DNA of 64,000 nucleotides from assembly GCA_964016985.1 (NCBI GenBank), contig OZ024821.1, positions 14,991,211-15,055,210 of the forward strand, read 5' to 3'. The notes below the pieces were generated by a model. It ran no database searches, was not told the origin of the DNA, and worked only from the letters and a program-made list of their open reading frames with translations. This document shows positions 54,106 to 63,364 of the stretch, piece after piece. Position numbers and translations under genes: made by a program. This DNA comes from Anodontia alba. Lineage: Eukaryota > Mollusca > Bivalvia > Lucinida > Lucinidae. Position 1 is the stretch's first letter. The number at the start of each line of letters is the position of its first letter.

Positions 54106-54224
54106 ATGCTTATGACACTCTTCAGACCAGGGGAGATAACAGAATATTGCCTCGCAGATCTGTGCAAGCTGATCCTTTTATCTGTTCTGTACATTTCACA
54201 TGCACTGCAAGGATCAGTTTTTAA
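54106..54224 (+). CDS. Candidate terminal exon of a small secreted protein
   Basis: The acceptor at 54105 is strong (TGACTGATTTTTCATGTTCTTGCAG region: branch-like TGACTGA plus a T-rich tract). Joined to the phase-1 exon at 52080, the split codon gives D and the frame reads AYDTLQTRGDNRILPRRSVQ, ADPFICSVHFTCTARISF, then TAA at 54222. The product would be 59 residues: signal, a dibasic RR, then a peptide with two cysteines (C-x5-C). AATAAA lies at 54559. This resembles a peptide-hormone or secreted-peptide layout, but no family was recognised. Another frame of this exon (starting MLMTLFRPGEITEYC) is also open. Confidence 0.35.
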
Positions 54225-54835
54225 ATTGCAGTGATACATCTAAGTGAAAAGGCATGCCTTTATTAACCCTTATCCTGCTGTTCGCAGCTATTTATGCTTT
54301 CGAGGGGTAGGCCAACTTGATTACATCTCAGGACCTCCAGAAACAAGTAAAGTTTGTCCCTTAGTTCTAGGTTTTCTGACGGGAGGAAATGTGCTTTGAC
54401 ACAAACCTTTGTCAGCATTTAAGGCCAATCAATGAAATACATGTAATTTCCAAAAACATCACAATCGAATTTCACCTTTTTTTCCATTTTTTTTTTTGGT
54501 CTCACCCATGTCTAATCAAATAGGATCCTGTGCCAATCATGCCTGAACAACTTTGTGCAATAAATGTACTCAAATGGTAGATGTATTAATGCAAGTGATT
54601 AAATCCTTCTTGTAATGACCCTTTTAATGCCTGTCTGTTGAAGTTCTTTTCTTTTTCTTAGTATGTTAAGCAAACACCTGTATGTTACATGACTCACTTT
54701 CATGCGGTAGCCAGATGATCACAGCTGCTCTGCTAATAGTAAGCAGTGTCCATTGGTACATCACTTGCAAGTCTGAATAAAATCAGTGAATAATGAGGGA
54801 AATAACCGGTGCTCAGTTAAGGGTACCCCTTCTAT
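54225..54835. other. Possible 3' UTR; one orphan MITE-P end
   Basis: TTAACCCTTATCCTGCTG at 54263 is a single P-family end without its partner. A poly-T run lies near 54490 and AATAAA at 54559. No exon was seen. Confidence 0.35.
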
Positions 54836-55012
54836 CATAGGTCTAGATAAGGGAGAGTATCCGGTAAATATTTTTCTTATTTCTCCATGAAAACATATGT
54901 TGTGGGTACTTATTAGAAGTGCCTCACCAAGGCGCTTCTAATGAGTACCCACAACATGTTTTCATGGAGAAATAAGAAAAATATCAATGAAAAAAGTGCC
55001 TTAACTAATGCC
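54835..55012. repeat. MITE-T copy, complete
   Basis: TAGGTCTAGATAAGGGAGAG and TATTTTTCTTATTTCTCCAT, arms AACATATGTTGTGGGTACTT / GAGTACCCACAACATG meeting at AAGTGCCTCACCAAGGCGCT. The right end is AAAAAAGTGCCTTAACTAATG. One of the best T copies. Confidence 0.8.
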
Positions 55013-55084
55013 ATGTTCTATAGACCCAGATTAAAAGAAAATGCTGTGCTCAGGATAAGTGTTAAGATCCTTAGCATTACCGTA

Positions 55085-55296
55085 TTTACCCTAAGTATTT
55101 GGACATCTTACAAATGTACATTCTTACCATACATGTTAAAAAATTTGAACAAGTACAATTTACTACCCAATGTTGTGTCTAAAAATTGCTGGATCATCGT
55201 GGCAGTGTAGACCCTGATGAGATGCCACATTGTGCAGCATCTCATCTTGGTCTAGACTGGTTGCTCAGGCCTGTCTGTCCGAATACATATGGTAAA
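55085..55296. repeat. MITE-R copy, complete
   Basis: TACCCTAAGTATTTGGACAT at the left and CTGTCCGAATACATATGGTA at the right are inverted. The central hairpin is GATGAGATGCCACATTGTGC / AGCATCTCATC. Confidence 0.7.
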
Positions 55297-55511
55297 TATG
55301 GTAAAATTTGTACTGCTGACAACTCTATAACAAGTGCTTATATCAAGTGTTTGTTAATTGGCTTTGTTCATAATATTTGGTCATTATAACCTTTATTAAA
55401 CACCATTCAAAGCTGTAGCAGACACCATTCTTATTTAGTATTTTTTTTGAGAAAACAAGGCATGTCATCTCATGTGACTTGTCTGCTAAAGTTGATATTT
55501 TATCTTTTTAG

Positions 55512-55607
55512 AATATCCATTTAAATACTGGATTTACGAAAAATATGGCCTTGACGGATGTTTTTCAGGAGAACGACCACAGTCTTCTAAAAAAGGTTTC
55601 TACCTTA
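55512..55607 (+). CDS. Candidate internal exon, symmetric phase 1
   Basis: Acceptor GATATTTTATCTTTTTAG, then 96 bases to donor CTTA|GTGAGG. The frame after two split-codon bases reads YPFKYWIYEKYGLDGCFSGE, RPQSSKKGFYL. Both ends are phase 1, so it would also be in frame directly after the signal-peptide exon at 52080. Aromatic-rich composition and the lack of repeat words suggest real coding sequence, but I do not recognise it. The same frame stays open to about 55665, where a MITE-G copy starts. Confidence 0.3.
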
Positions 55608-55664
55608 GTGAGGCTGTTCCAGTGTTTTGGAAAAAGAAAAAGAAAAAAAAAAAAGAAAAAACCT

Positions 55665-55873
55665 GGGCCCAGTTGTTCAAAGCTAACGACATCGTTAGTT
55701 AACGATTCGTTAAAATTTACATCTAGTGATACGCAAATTGTTTTGCTGAAAAAAGCTACTCACATTTTTTCAGCAAAAAATATCAGAATATTGTATATTG
55801 AATCCCTAAAACAGTTAATGAAATGACCCTTAACGAGCTCGTTAAGCTAACGATGCTTTGAACAACTGGGCTC
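55665..55873. mobile_element. MITE-G copy
   Basis: GGGCCCAGTTGTTCAAAGC to GCTTTGAACAACTGGGCTC. One arm of the inner hairpin is shortened (TTTTGCTGAAAAAAGCTACT). Confidence 0.8.
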
Positions 55874-55897
55874 TGTCTTTTGACTGCTAAAATTAGC

Positions 55898-56075
55898 TAC
55901 CCTAAGTACTTGGAAAGACAAGCCTGAGTAAAAAGTATACAGAAACAGATCAGACACCATGGACTGCAGTCTTATCAAGGTCTACACTGTTTGCCACTCA
56001 GCCTGCGGTATTTAGACACATTAACAGGTATAGTGCAATTAGGGCTGTTAAAATTTTAGGACAAGTATGGTAAAT
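55898..56075. repeat. MITE-R copy
   Basis: TACCCTAAGTACTTGGAAAG, AAGCCTGAGTAAAAAGTATA, GGTCTACACTGTTTGCCACT, AAATTTTAGGACAAGTATGG. Confidence 0.65.
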
Positions 56076-56380
56076 AGTTTTAATGTTCCAATATTAGGGA
56101 AATAGGGAAGCCATGTGGCTGATCACAAGGTCCCAGGTTTGAATCCCGCTAGCGGGACAATTCAGCTCATCGCAAGGAGCGTTTTGTTATCACCCTGGCC
56201 TAGCTACTAGGCGTTCAAATGAATAATATGGAAACAAAGCCATATATTTGCATTAAAATGCACAGTATAATTTTTTTAGCTAGGCTAGTCTCCTTTCTCA
56301 ATTTTAACATACTTAGCCAGTATATTTATTGCAGACTCTACCAAATAGACTTGCTATCATTAAGATGTTGACTACTGTAT

Positions 56381-56710
56381 TCGACCTAATTTCCGCACTG
56401 TACGCTTAGGTTTTTCAAAAATACTGGAAAAACTTGTGGTAAAATATGTACATACCTATCCTAAGGGTACACTTTAAAAAGATCAGCAAAGGACTTATCA
56501 AATGATGCAAATGCAATGTTTTTGTGTTTTTTTTTCTGATTTTCTTTATAAAGTATATATTGTGGGTACTCCTTTGAATTGCATCAACAAGTCTGCAGTT
56601 CAAATGGGTACCCACAACATATACTTTTAAAAAGAAGTAGGCAAAAAGTATCAGGACTATGGAATTGCTTGACTTTGCTCTTATAACAGTATGTGCAGTA
56701 ATTAGGTCGA
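56381..56710. mobile_element. MITE-H copy, intact
   Basis: The ends TCGACCTAATTTCCGCACTG and GTGCAGTAATTAGGTCGA are inverted repeats. Inner arms are TATATTGTGGGTACTCCTTT / AAATGGGTACCCACAACATA. GGAATTGCTTGACTTTGCTC near the right end matches AGCAATTCCATAG at 18918. Reference copy for the family. Confidence 0.75.
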
Positions 56711-56755
56711 AAAAGGTATCTTCTAATAAAAAAAGTGATCAGACTCTTATTATCT

Positions 56756-56998
56756 GGGCCCAGTCGTTCAAAGCCTCGTTAGCTTAACGATCTCGTTAAA
56801 GGTCATTTTGTTGACTGTTTTGCAGATTCAATATACAATATTCTGATATTTTTTGCTGAAAAAATGTGAGCAGCTTTTGCACTGCAAAAGCTACTCACAT
56901 TTTTTCAGCCAAAAAATTCAGCATATTTGCGTATCACTTGATGTAAATTTTAACGATTCGTTAACTAACGACATCGTTAGTTTTGAACAACTGGGCTC
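56756..56998. mobile_element. MITE-G copy
   Basis: GGGCCCAGTCGTTCAAAGC to TTTTGAACAACTGGGCTC. Reverse orientation to the 53162 copy (CTCGTTAAAGGTCATTTTG first). Inner hairpin complete. Confidence 0.8.
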
Positions 56999-56999
56999 T

Positions 57000-57715
57000 G
57001 ATTTAATAGTAAATGTAGCTTATTTAATTATCTCCTCCTCATTGTCTCCATTATGACTTACGTGTAATGATGTCGAATTGCCGATAGAGATGTAAAACAC
57101 CAAATTGCATCATCATCATTAACCCATTTTAGTCTGGAGACCCCCAAAAAGGGGTATTTAGAAAATAGTTCAGACCCAGAGCAGATGCCGCAGAATGCGG
57201 CATCCTACACTGTTTGTGTATTTCTGTAAAACATAATAATAATAAAAACTACTGGAAATAGACCAGTTGGTCCAAAGAGGTGTGTCTGTGGTAGAAGAGT
57301 CCTCTCAATGTAAATGGGTTAAATACGGTACACGTATGGAACTTTTAAATACAAATACGTCAGTGCACAATCAAATAGTATTGGTCTGTTGTTTATATTT
57401 GTTAAGAAACTTATCTGTTTCTAAGTGAGTCATGCCAAAATATGTGTTTCTCATGCACGGAATTTTATCATTGTCAGAAGAAACGATTAGTGGTGAAAAC
57501 ACTATTGCATCAAATCTTTTTAGCTCTACTGGCAGTTTACCAATATCATTCTGTAACACAGGTGTAGATAAGATGATCATTTCAATCATCCATAATTAAA
57601 TCAATTAAATTAAATATTGGTTTGCTGAACTCCTGCATTGTACCTACAATGTATAACTGCTCAGTTTGCCCCTTTCCCCAAAGTATGGGAATTTCACAGG
57701 GCTCTATCAGATCTG
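57000..57715. other. MITE-R scraps; otherwise no gene
   Basis: 57125-57310 has TTAACCCATTTTAGTCTGGA, CAGATGCCGCAGAATGCGGC and ATCCTACACTGTTTG (R-like). A minus-strand frame at 57371-57589 is open, but I see no motif or splice support. Confidence 0.35.
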
Positions 57716-58095
57716 TTCCCCAGTTCTCCAAAAAAATTTTGCCAATGTTCCCCAGTGCTCCAAAAGTTTTTGACCATGTTCTTCAGTTCTCCAAAAGTAT
57801 TGCCAAATGTTCCCCAGTTCTCCAAGTTTTTGCCAATGTTCCCTAGTTCTCCATAAGTTCTTGACAATGTTCCCCAGTTCTCCAAAAATTTTTTTTACAA
57901 TGTTCTTCAGTACTCCAAAGTTTTTGCCAATTGTTCCTCAGTTCTCCAAAGTTTTTGCCAAATGTTGCCCAGTTCTCCAAGAGTTTGCCAATGTTCCCCA
58001 GTTCTCCAAAAGTTCTTGACAATGTTACCCAGTTCTCCAAAAGTTGAAGTAGTTGTTACGGTTTCCCAAAAGTTTTTGGTCATGTTTTCCAAAGC
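57716..58095 (+). repeat. ~31-bp minisatellite, 11-12 copies
   Basis: The unit is CCCCAGTTCTCCAAAAGTTT + TTGCCAATGTT with small indels (spacing 27-35 bp). Frames on both strands (ENWGTFGN-like, VPQFSK-like) are translations of the repeat. Confidence 0.92.
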
Positions 58096-58276
58096 TCCTG
58101 GGTGAAGCTCCTGTATAGAAGCTGCCCAAAATCAAAATAAAACAAAAACAAAAAAACAGCAAAAAAAAAAAAAAAAATAGCAAAACAAAATTTTATACAA
58201 TTTTATTTTATTTTTTTCCTTAATTTACATGTAGTGTTGATTGCTTTTCTTTAATTTACATGTAGTTTGACATACT

Positions 58277-58516
58277 GGGCCCAGTTGTTCAAAGCATCGT
58301 TAGCTAAACGAGCTTGTTAAGGGTCATTTCGTTAACTGTTTAGCGGATTCAATGTACAGTATTCTGATATTTTTTGCTGAAAAAATGTGAGTAGCTTTTA
58401 GTGCAAAAGCTACTCACATTTTTTCAGCAAAAATGTCAGCGTATTTGCGTATCACTCGATGTAAATTTTAACGAATTGTTAACTAACGACATTGTTAGTT
58501 TTGAACAACTGGGCCC
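58277..58516. mobile_element. MITE-G copy
   Basis: GGGCCCAGTTGTTCAAAGC to TTTTGAACAACTGGGCCC, exact 14-bp outer match. Inner hairpin AAAAAATGTGAGTAGCTTTT / AAAAGCTACTCACATTTTTT. Confidence 0.85.
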
Positions 58517-58548
58517 TGGATATATGTATTAGAATGAATGTATTTAAT

Positions 58549-58752
58549 TTAACCCTTGTCATGCTGAATGAATTAAGATGCCAAGCCCACTTCTAACTTT
58601 GAGCCAATCAGCTTACTTGATCTAGGCTGTTGATACAAATTCACATACTTAATGACAAACAGTGCAGATCCATATCAGTTGCCATCTTCAGGAGCCAACT
58701 GATCTGGATCTGCACTGTTTGCAAAGGCAGGGTTCAGCAGAACCAGGATTAA
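58549..58752 (-). mobile_element. MITE-P copy
   Basis: TTAACCCTTGTCATGCTGAA to TTCAGCAGAACCAGGATTAA. Central palindrome ATCAGTTGCCATCTTCAGGA / GCCAACTGATC slightly worn. Confidence 0.8.
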
Positions 58753-58839
58753 AGTACCTTTATGAAGAGATACATGTACATGTCTCATGATGTATGTGTT
58801 TGTAGAACAAGATTTTTAAAGTGCCATATCTTGAGCTAT

Positions 58840-59220
58840 GTTGTTTTTTTTTGGATACATGTGTATCACGACCTCTTTATAATACTGTTGTTGAATCCAA
58901 AGCAAAAATCGTGTTAGCTAAAGAACTATGTTGTATCCAAAAAAAAATGTGTAGATTATATAAAAAAATGACTGTAAATGATCTTTTTCAGTACAATCTC
59001 TACATTTTTGTTTGGATACAAAAATTGTACGTTTTTGTTTGGATGCAAAAATGTATGTATATGTATATATAAATCTATTTAATTTATACAGTTTTGTTTG
59101 GATACAACACTTTTGAGGTCCACCTTAAAACCATCTTGTATTTTGAGGTCCACCTTAAAACCATCTTGTATACGAAACCGTCTTATAATGAACAACCTTA
59201 TAAAGAGGTTTCAGTGTATT
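58840..59220. repeat. GGATACAA-type element with a 30-bp tandem duplication
   Basis: GACCTCTTTATAATACTGTT near 58870 is answered by ACCTTATAAAGAGGTTTCAG near 59192, an imperfect inverted pair. Inside, TTTGTTTGGATACAA words recur. 59111-59170 is an exact duplication of a 30-bp unit starting TTTTGAGGTCCACCTTAAAA. Confidence 0.55.
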
Positions 59221-59234
59221 CTGCTTATAGTATA

Positions 59235-59565
59235 CTGTCGAACCTCGTTATCTCGAATTCGCTTATCTCGAAATACCGCTTATCTCAAAGTGAAAATCTG
59301 GTCCCTTATTAAACATTAAAATCTTACAACAGGTAACAAAATACTGTGGAAAAGAGGAGAAATTGCTCCAAAGGAGCAATTCTCCTCTTTTCCACAATAT
59401 TTTCAATATGTCCCTATCTTCAGGAGTCAAATTAAATATTCATTTGTGAAATGTGGTTGTTCGGTTTATATGGGCCTCAGTTCTGCAAATCTGTTATGTC
59501 GAGGTACAGATATTGCAAAGTATTTCAGAGAGTCCCTTGGACTTTGAGATAACGAGAGCCGACTG
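59235..59565. mobile_element. Tigger/pogo-type MITE, 331 bp
   Basis: The ends CTGTCGAACCTCGTTATCTC and GAGATAACGAGAGCCGACTG, with a central hairpin GAAAAGAGGAGAAATTGCTC / GAGCAATTCTCCTCTTTTCC. Related to 26693-26995 through AACAAAATACTGTGGAAAAG and AGAGAGTCCCTTGGA. The left side is preceded by TA; the right flank has decayed. It ends 5 bp from a candidate exon's donor. Confidence 0.75.
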
Positions 59566-59570
59566 AATAC

Positions 59571-59667
59571 GCTTTCCAATTGTTTCTGTTCCAGCTCTTC
59601 CATCATGTGATCCAAATCCATGTTTACATGGTGCTGCTTGTGAATCTGCGTCCACGGGGGAGAATCG
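59571..59667 (-). CDS. Candidate internal exon, unidentified protein
   Basis: Minus strand: acceptor AAACTTACTTGCAG, 97 bases, donor-like GTATTC. After one split-codon base the frame reads DSPPWTQIHKQHHVNMDLDH, MMEELEQKQLES. The composition (PPW, IHKQHH, acidic-basic EELEQKQLE helix) looks like genuine protein, and no repeat word is present. I do not recognise the family. The donor is weak, and the MITE at 59235-59565 starts 5 bp beyond the exon, so the original donor may have been altered. No partner exon was found. Confidence 0.35.
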
Positions 59668-59702
59668 CTGCAAGTAAGTTTATAGTTTTGAAGCCCGTTA
59701 TC

Positions 59703-59907
59703 AGAGGACTTGTTAAGGAGGAGTATTTGGTGATAATTCTGGGATAATTTTCTCCAGTTCTCCATAAAAACATATGTTGTGGGTACTCATTAGAAGTGCC
59801 TCACTGAGGCACTTCTGATGAGTACCCACAACATATATTTTTATGGAGAAATAAAAAACATTATCCCATAATTATCACCAAATACTCCTCCTTAACAAGT
59901 CCTCTGC
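59703..59907. repeat. MITE-T subfamily, complete hairpin
   Basis: CAGAGGACTTGTTAAGGAGG to CCTCCTTAACAAGTCCTCTG, inverted over the full ~100-bp arms and meeting at AAGTGCCTCACTGAGGCACT. Reference copy of the TTAAGGAGGAGTATTTGG subfamily. Confidence 0.82.
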
Positions 59908-59997
59908 CGTTATGACTAAACTACAAATACAAACTGTACATGTCAATATCTGTGGCTATGCAAGTACATGTACATGTACAACAGGCTCTAATATTTT

Positions 59998-60211
59998 CAG
60001 ATGACTTGTTAAGGAGGAGTATTTGGTGATAATTCCGAGATAATTTTTCTTGTTTCTCCATAAAAACATACATGGTACATACTCATTAGATTAGCACCTT
60101 GTCAAAAGCACCTTGGGTTTTGCACCATGCCAAGGTGCTTCTAATGAGGACCCACAACATACATTTTCATGGAGAACTGGCGAAAATTATTCCTCATCAA
60201 ATACTCCTCTT
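59998..60211. repeat. MITE-T subfamily copy
   Basis: GATGACTTGTTAAGGAGGAG to CAAATACTCCTCTTTAAC. The centre is rearranged (AGCACCTTGTCAAAAGCACC). Confidence 0.7.
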
Positions 60212-60416
60212 TAACATTTTGCATGCTATGGGCAAATTCAGCACAGAGCAGATGACAAATTGATGATATTTTTCCCAGAAAATAGGATTTGACACTGTAT
60301 GCAAATCTTCTAAGTAGACAGTTTGCATGAAATATCTAACCCTATTTTCTGGGAAAAATACGAAAAAAATATTTCAAAATGTATCCTGAAATTTTTACCC
60401 AGCATGCTAAGCATTA
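60212..60416. repeat. MITE-F copy, complete
   Basis: TTTTGCATGCTATGGGCAAA to TTTACCCAGCATGCTAAGC; arms AAATAGGATTTGACACTGTA / GAAATATCTAACCCTATTTT. Confidence 0.78.
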
Positions 60417-60689
60417 ATAAGTCCTGACAAATACATGTATATGTATATAGCAGACTGATATTGTGGAATCAAAATATGGTCTTATTTGGGAACAGGCATT
60501 TTGATAAATTTACCGAATGCCGTCAATAGCCCCATATCAGAGCTCCAAATAAGAGATGTATGCAGATATTCTCTGCGAAAATGTGTTGTGGGTACTCATT
60601 AGAAGTGCCTTGTGAAGTGCTTCTTATTGAGAAATTGAAAAAAAAAAATTCCATGTACATGTATTCTTCTTGTCTGGAGCTAAGAGTCT

Positions 60690-60800
60690 TTCTTAATGTT
60701 TTCCAGAAACAGTATTTGACATTTCAAGTAAATAAGGCTTTACATTTCATTCTCCTAATGAAACAATTTACATGAAATGTAAAACCCTATTTCTGGGGAA
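60690..60800. repeat. MITE-F inner hairpin
   Basis: GTTTTCCAGAAACAGTATTT, then arms GGCTTTACATTTCATTCTCC / AATTTACATGAAATGTAAAA. Outer ends lost, poly-T near 60840. Confidence 0.55.
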
Positions 60801-60969
60801 AAATATCCTTTGTTTCATAGCTGTAGATAAACTTCGAGCTTTTTTTTTTTTTTTTTTTTTGAACCATAATTGTTAGTATTTGTCTTATTTCTGGAGGAAA
60901 ACATACTGGAATGTTGTGGATACACATAAGAAGTGCCTCACCAAGGTGCTTGAGTAGGGTCCACAAGTT

Positions 60970-61170
60970 GCCACAACACATAGCTCTTGATAAGCTGCCA
61001 TTTTCCATCCAAAAATACTGATATTTTTCTTATTTCACCAGGAAAACATATGTTGTGGGTACTCATTAGAAGCGCCCCCCATGAGGTGCCTCTAATGAGG
61101 ACCCACAACATACGTTTTGGTGAAGAAATAAGAAAAATATTTACTGGAAACCACATTTATCTAGACCTAT
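60970..61170. repeat. MITE-T copy, complete
   Basis: ACATAGCTCTTGATAAGCTG to TTTATCTAGACCTATG; arms AACATATGTTGTGGGTACTC / GAGGACCCACAACATACGTT. A second right arm (CACAACATATGTTTTCCTGG) follows to 61240. Confidence 0.75.
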
Positions 61171-61356
61171 GCACAACATATGTTTTCCTGGAGAAATCGG
61201 AAAAAAATATGTTCCGGATACTCCTACTTATCTAGAACTGTGCTTGGTTTTGTTTTTGGAGTTCATCTTCGGGAGTATGAAGAATAAGGAAATGGAATTA
61301 TTTTCTTTCAGTTTCATTCAAACATTAGCTCTTTTTCATACCTTTTCTTTTTGTTT

Positions 61357-61560
61357 AACACTTAGCATGCTGGGTAAACATTTCACCAGATGACATTTTG
61401 AAATATTTTTCTTATTTTTTCCTGAAAATAGGCTTTGACTTTTCATGCAGATTGTCTCCTAATTTGCATGAAATGGCAAAGCATATTTTCTGGGAAAAAT
61501 AAAAAAAAATGTCATCAGTTTGTCGTCTGCTGAATTTACCCATAGCATGGTATGTGTTGA
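61357..61560. repeat. MITE-F copy, complete
   Basis: CACTTAGCATGCTGGGTAAA to GAATTTACCCATAGCATGG; arms AATAGGCTTTGACTTTTCAT / GCATGAAATGGCAAAGCATA. Confidence 0.78.
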
Positions 61561-61654
61561 AGTGTTTGCAGCATCTTCTGAGAATTATTTATTGTTTCCA
61601 TAGAGAAGCACTTGAACAGAAAACAACATACTTATGTTTTGCTGTTTACCATTT

Positions 61655-61865
61655 AATGCTAAGCACTCTGGGTAATAATTTCAGCAGACGACATTTTGAA
61701 ATGTTTTTCTTATTTTTCCCCCAAAATGGGTTTTGACATTTCATGCAAATTGTCTCCAGTGGAGACAGTTTGCATGAAATGTCAAATTCTGTTTTCATGA
61801 AAAAATAAGAAAAATATCACCAATTTGTTGTCTGCTGAATTTGCCCAGAGAATGGTAATGGTTAA
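61655..61865. repeat. MITE-F copy, complete
   Basis: GCTAAGCACTCTGGGTAATA to GAATTTGCCCAGAGAATGG; arms TTTGACATTTCATGCAAATT / AGTTTGCATGAAATGTCAAA meet at GTCTCCAGTGGAGAC, a perfect centre. Confidence 0.82.
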
Positions 61866-61869
61866 TCAC

Positions 61870-62105
61870 AACTGCAGCAGATGACATTTTGATTTTTGTT
61901 TTTGGTATTTTTAAGAGAAAATAAGGCTTGACATTTCCTGAGAATTTGTCTGCTAGCAGACAATGCACACAAAAAAGTAGAGCTTTATTTTCAGAGAAAG
62001 TAAGGCTTGACATTTCATGTTTATCATCTGTCTAGCAGATGATGCACATGAAATGTCAAGCCTTATTTTCTCTGAAAAATAATGAAAAAAAAAAAAAAAA
62101 AAATA
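61870..62105. repeat. MITE-F-like double hairpin
   Basis: AAAATAAGGCTTGACATTTC occurs twice directly (61918, 62002) and once inverted (GAAATGTCAAGCCTTATTTT near 62051). The second pair closes over CATCTGTCTAGCAGATGATG. Ends in poly-A. Confidence 0.65.
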
Positions 62106-62175
62106 GAATGGCCGCTGCTATAATTTTGCTTAGAACTTCGATGTTTATAAACAGCTTTAGTTAAAAGAAGTGTCT

Positions 62176-63217
62176 CAGTGATTTTTTTACAATTTTGCCT
62201 TTATGGGTCCTGGGACTTGCTAGGTCCAGAATTCATGCATCCCAAACTGAAACTATGCATCCAGCCTGGGACTCGTGGTGAAATATTTTGTTGCGTCCTA
62301 GACTTTTCATTTAAACTTGTGTAACAGTGTTTTATAATTACTTTCTTTGTATTTTAATAGGATGTGCAATTAAAGTAAATAGTGGTGACTGAGTTGCTTT
62401 AATTCTTTCCAGAAATCTTCCTGAGAAATATGAAACTATAATACCACTGTCTATTTAAAGTGAAGTGTTAAAATGTTTCACCAACAGGCTTATGAAAATG
62501 TTTTCATAAATCTTCAGTTTTAGTGACAGATGATCAAATACCTGTGATACATGATTAAGGACAGACATTTTGTCTGTTTTGACTAGACCGTGATACAAAG
62601 CAGAGACATTTTTGTCTGATGCTTTGTGGGTTCAGTTTGGGACTGGGGTTTTTCGTTATCGAGATCGCCATCATCGGCAGTCTCAGACTTTGTTGTCCGT
62701 GTCAGTCTGATTTGCTGACCTAGCAGACCGAACAGCGTTTGCTGTTTGGGGTCTAGTTTTATTATCTTTTTAGGGTGCATCTTTTTCTTCTTTCAAAAAA
62801 ACAAAAAAAAAAGCAAAAAAAAAAAGAAACAAAAAACGATCGCTGTTTCCTGTTGACAATTGCAAGGTCAAACGGTGTTACGATAAAAGATCTCATCAGA
62901 CTAAAAACCAATACTTTAGTATCTGCTACGGTTTCCTCCGATACTGGACAACTTGGTATTGATTATTTGACTCTAAAGGTAAAATCGGTGTACCGTAGAG
63001 ATACGACGCCCTTCAGTACTGGCTTTTACCAAATACTGTACTGAAACACCGCTTGCGCATTCGCTTTTTCCAAAAATGAAAGTAGAGTTCAAGAAGCAAA
63101 ACGTACGTACATTCGAGATTTTTTATGAGTCCAAGGGACTCACCGAGGCTAATTTTTTGCGTCCTCTGGCGAAATTATGCGTACAGGACGCAGGACGCAC
63201 GCCTAAAATAATCACTG
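62176..63217 (-). mobile_element. CAGTG-ended hAT-like element, 1042 bp, 6-bp duplication
   Basis: The left end CAGTGATTTTTTTACAATTT; the right end, read inward, CAGTGATTATTTTAGGCGTG. GTGTCT is duplicated outside at 62170-62175 and 63218-63223. The sub-terminal regions share GGGTCC, GCATCC and GGACGCA words. It contains a short transposase-like N-terminus (62583-62780). Same CAGTG termini and 6-bp duplication as 26215-26524, but much longer. Confidence 0.7.
62583..62780 (-). pseudogene. Possible hAT transposase N-terminus
   Basis: A 65-codon frame starting MHPKKIIKLDPKQQTLFGLL, then an acidic/polar linker (SETADDGDLDNEKPQSQTEP). A basic start followed by QQTLFGLL resembles the N-terminus of hAT-type and ZMYM-like proteins (K...TLF.FF), but the match is short. 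No BED finger or catalytic motif follows. It lies inside the element with hAT-like ends, which is the main support. Confidence 0.35.
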
Positions 63218-63224
63218 GTGTCTG

Positions 63225-63360
63225 CATAAATATTTTCTCATTTCTCCAAGAAAACATATTATGATGTTACTCATTAGAAATGCTTTACTGAGGCACTTCT
63301 AATGAGTACTGACAACATACATTTTTGTTGAGTAATAAGAACAACATATTTATCTAGATA
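63225..63360. repeat. MITE-T copy
   Basis: AAATATTTTCTCATTTCTCC, arms AAACATATTATGATGTTACT / GAGTACTGACAACATACATT, meeting at AAATGCTTTACTGAGGCACT. Right end TATTTATCTAGATACTC. Confidence 0.65.
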
Positions 63361-63364
63361 CTCA

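Noticed and set aside
54263..54285. TTAACCCTTATCCTGCTG considered as another MITE-P
   Set aside because: Only one end is present; no partner end or central palindrome follows within 300 bp.
56113..56165. tRNA-like stretch with GGTTTGAATCCC (box B)
   Set aside because: I could not fold an acceptor or anticodon arm around it and no proper box A lies at the right distance; at most a SINE scrap.
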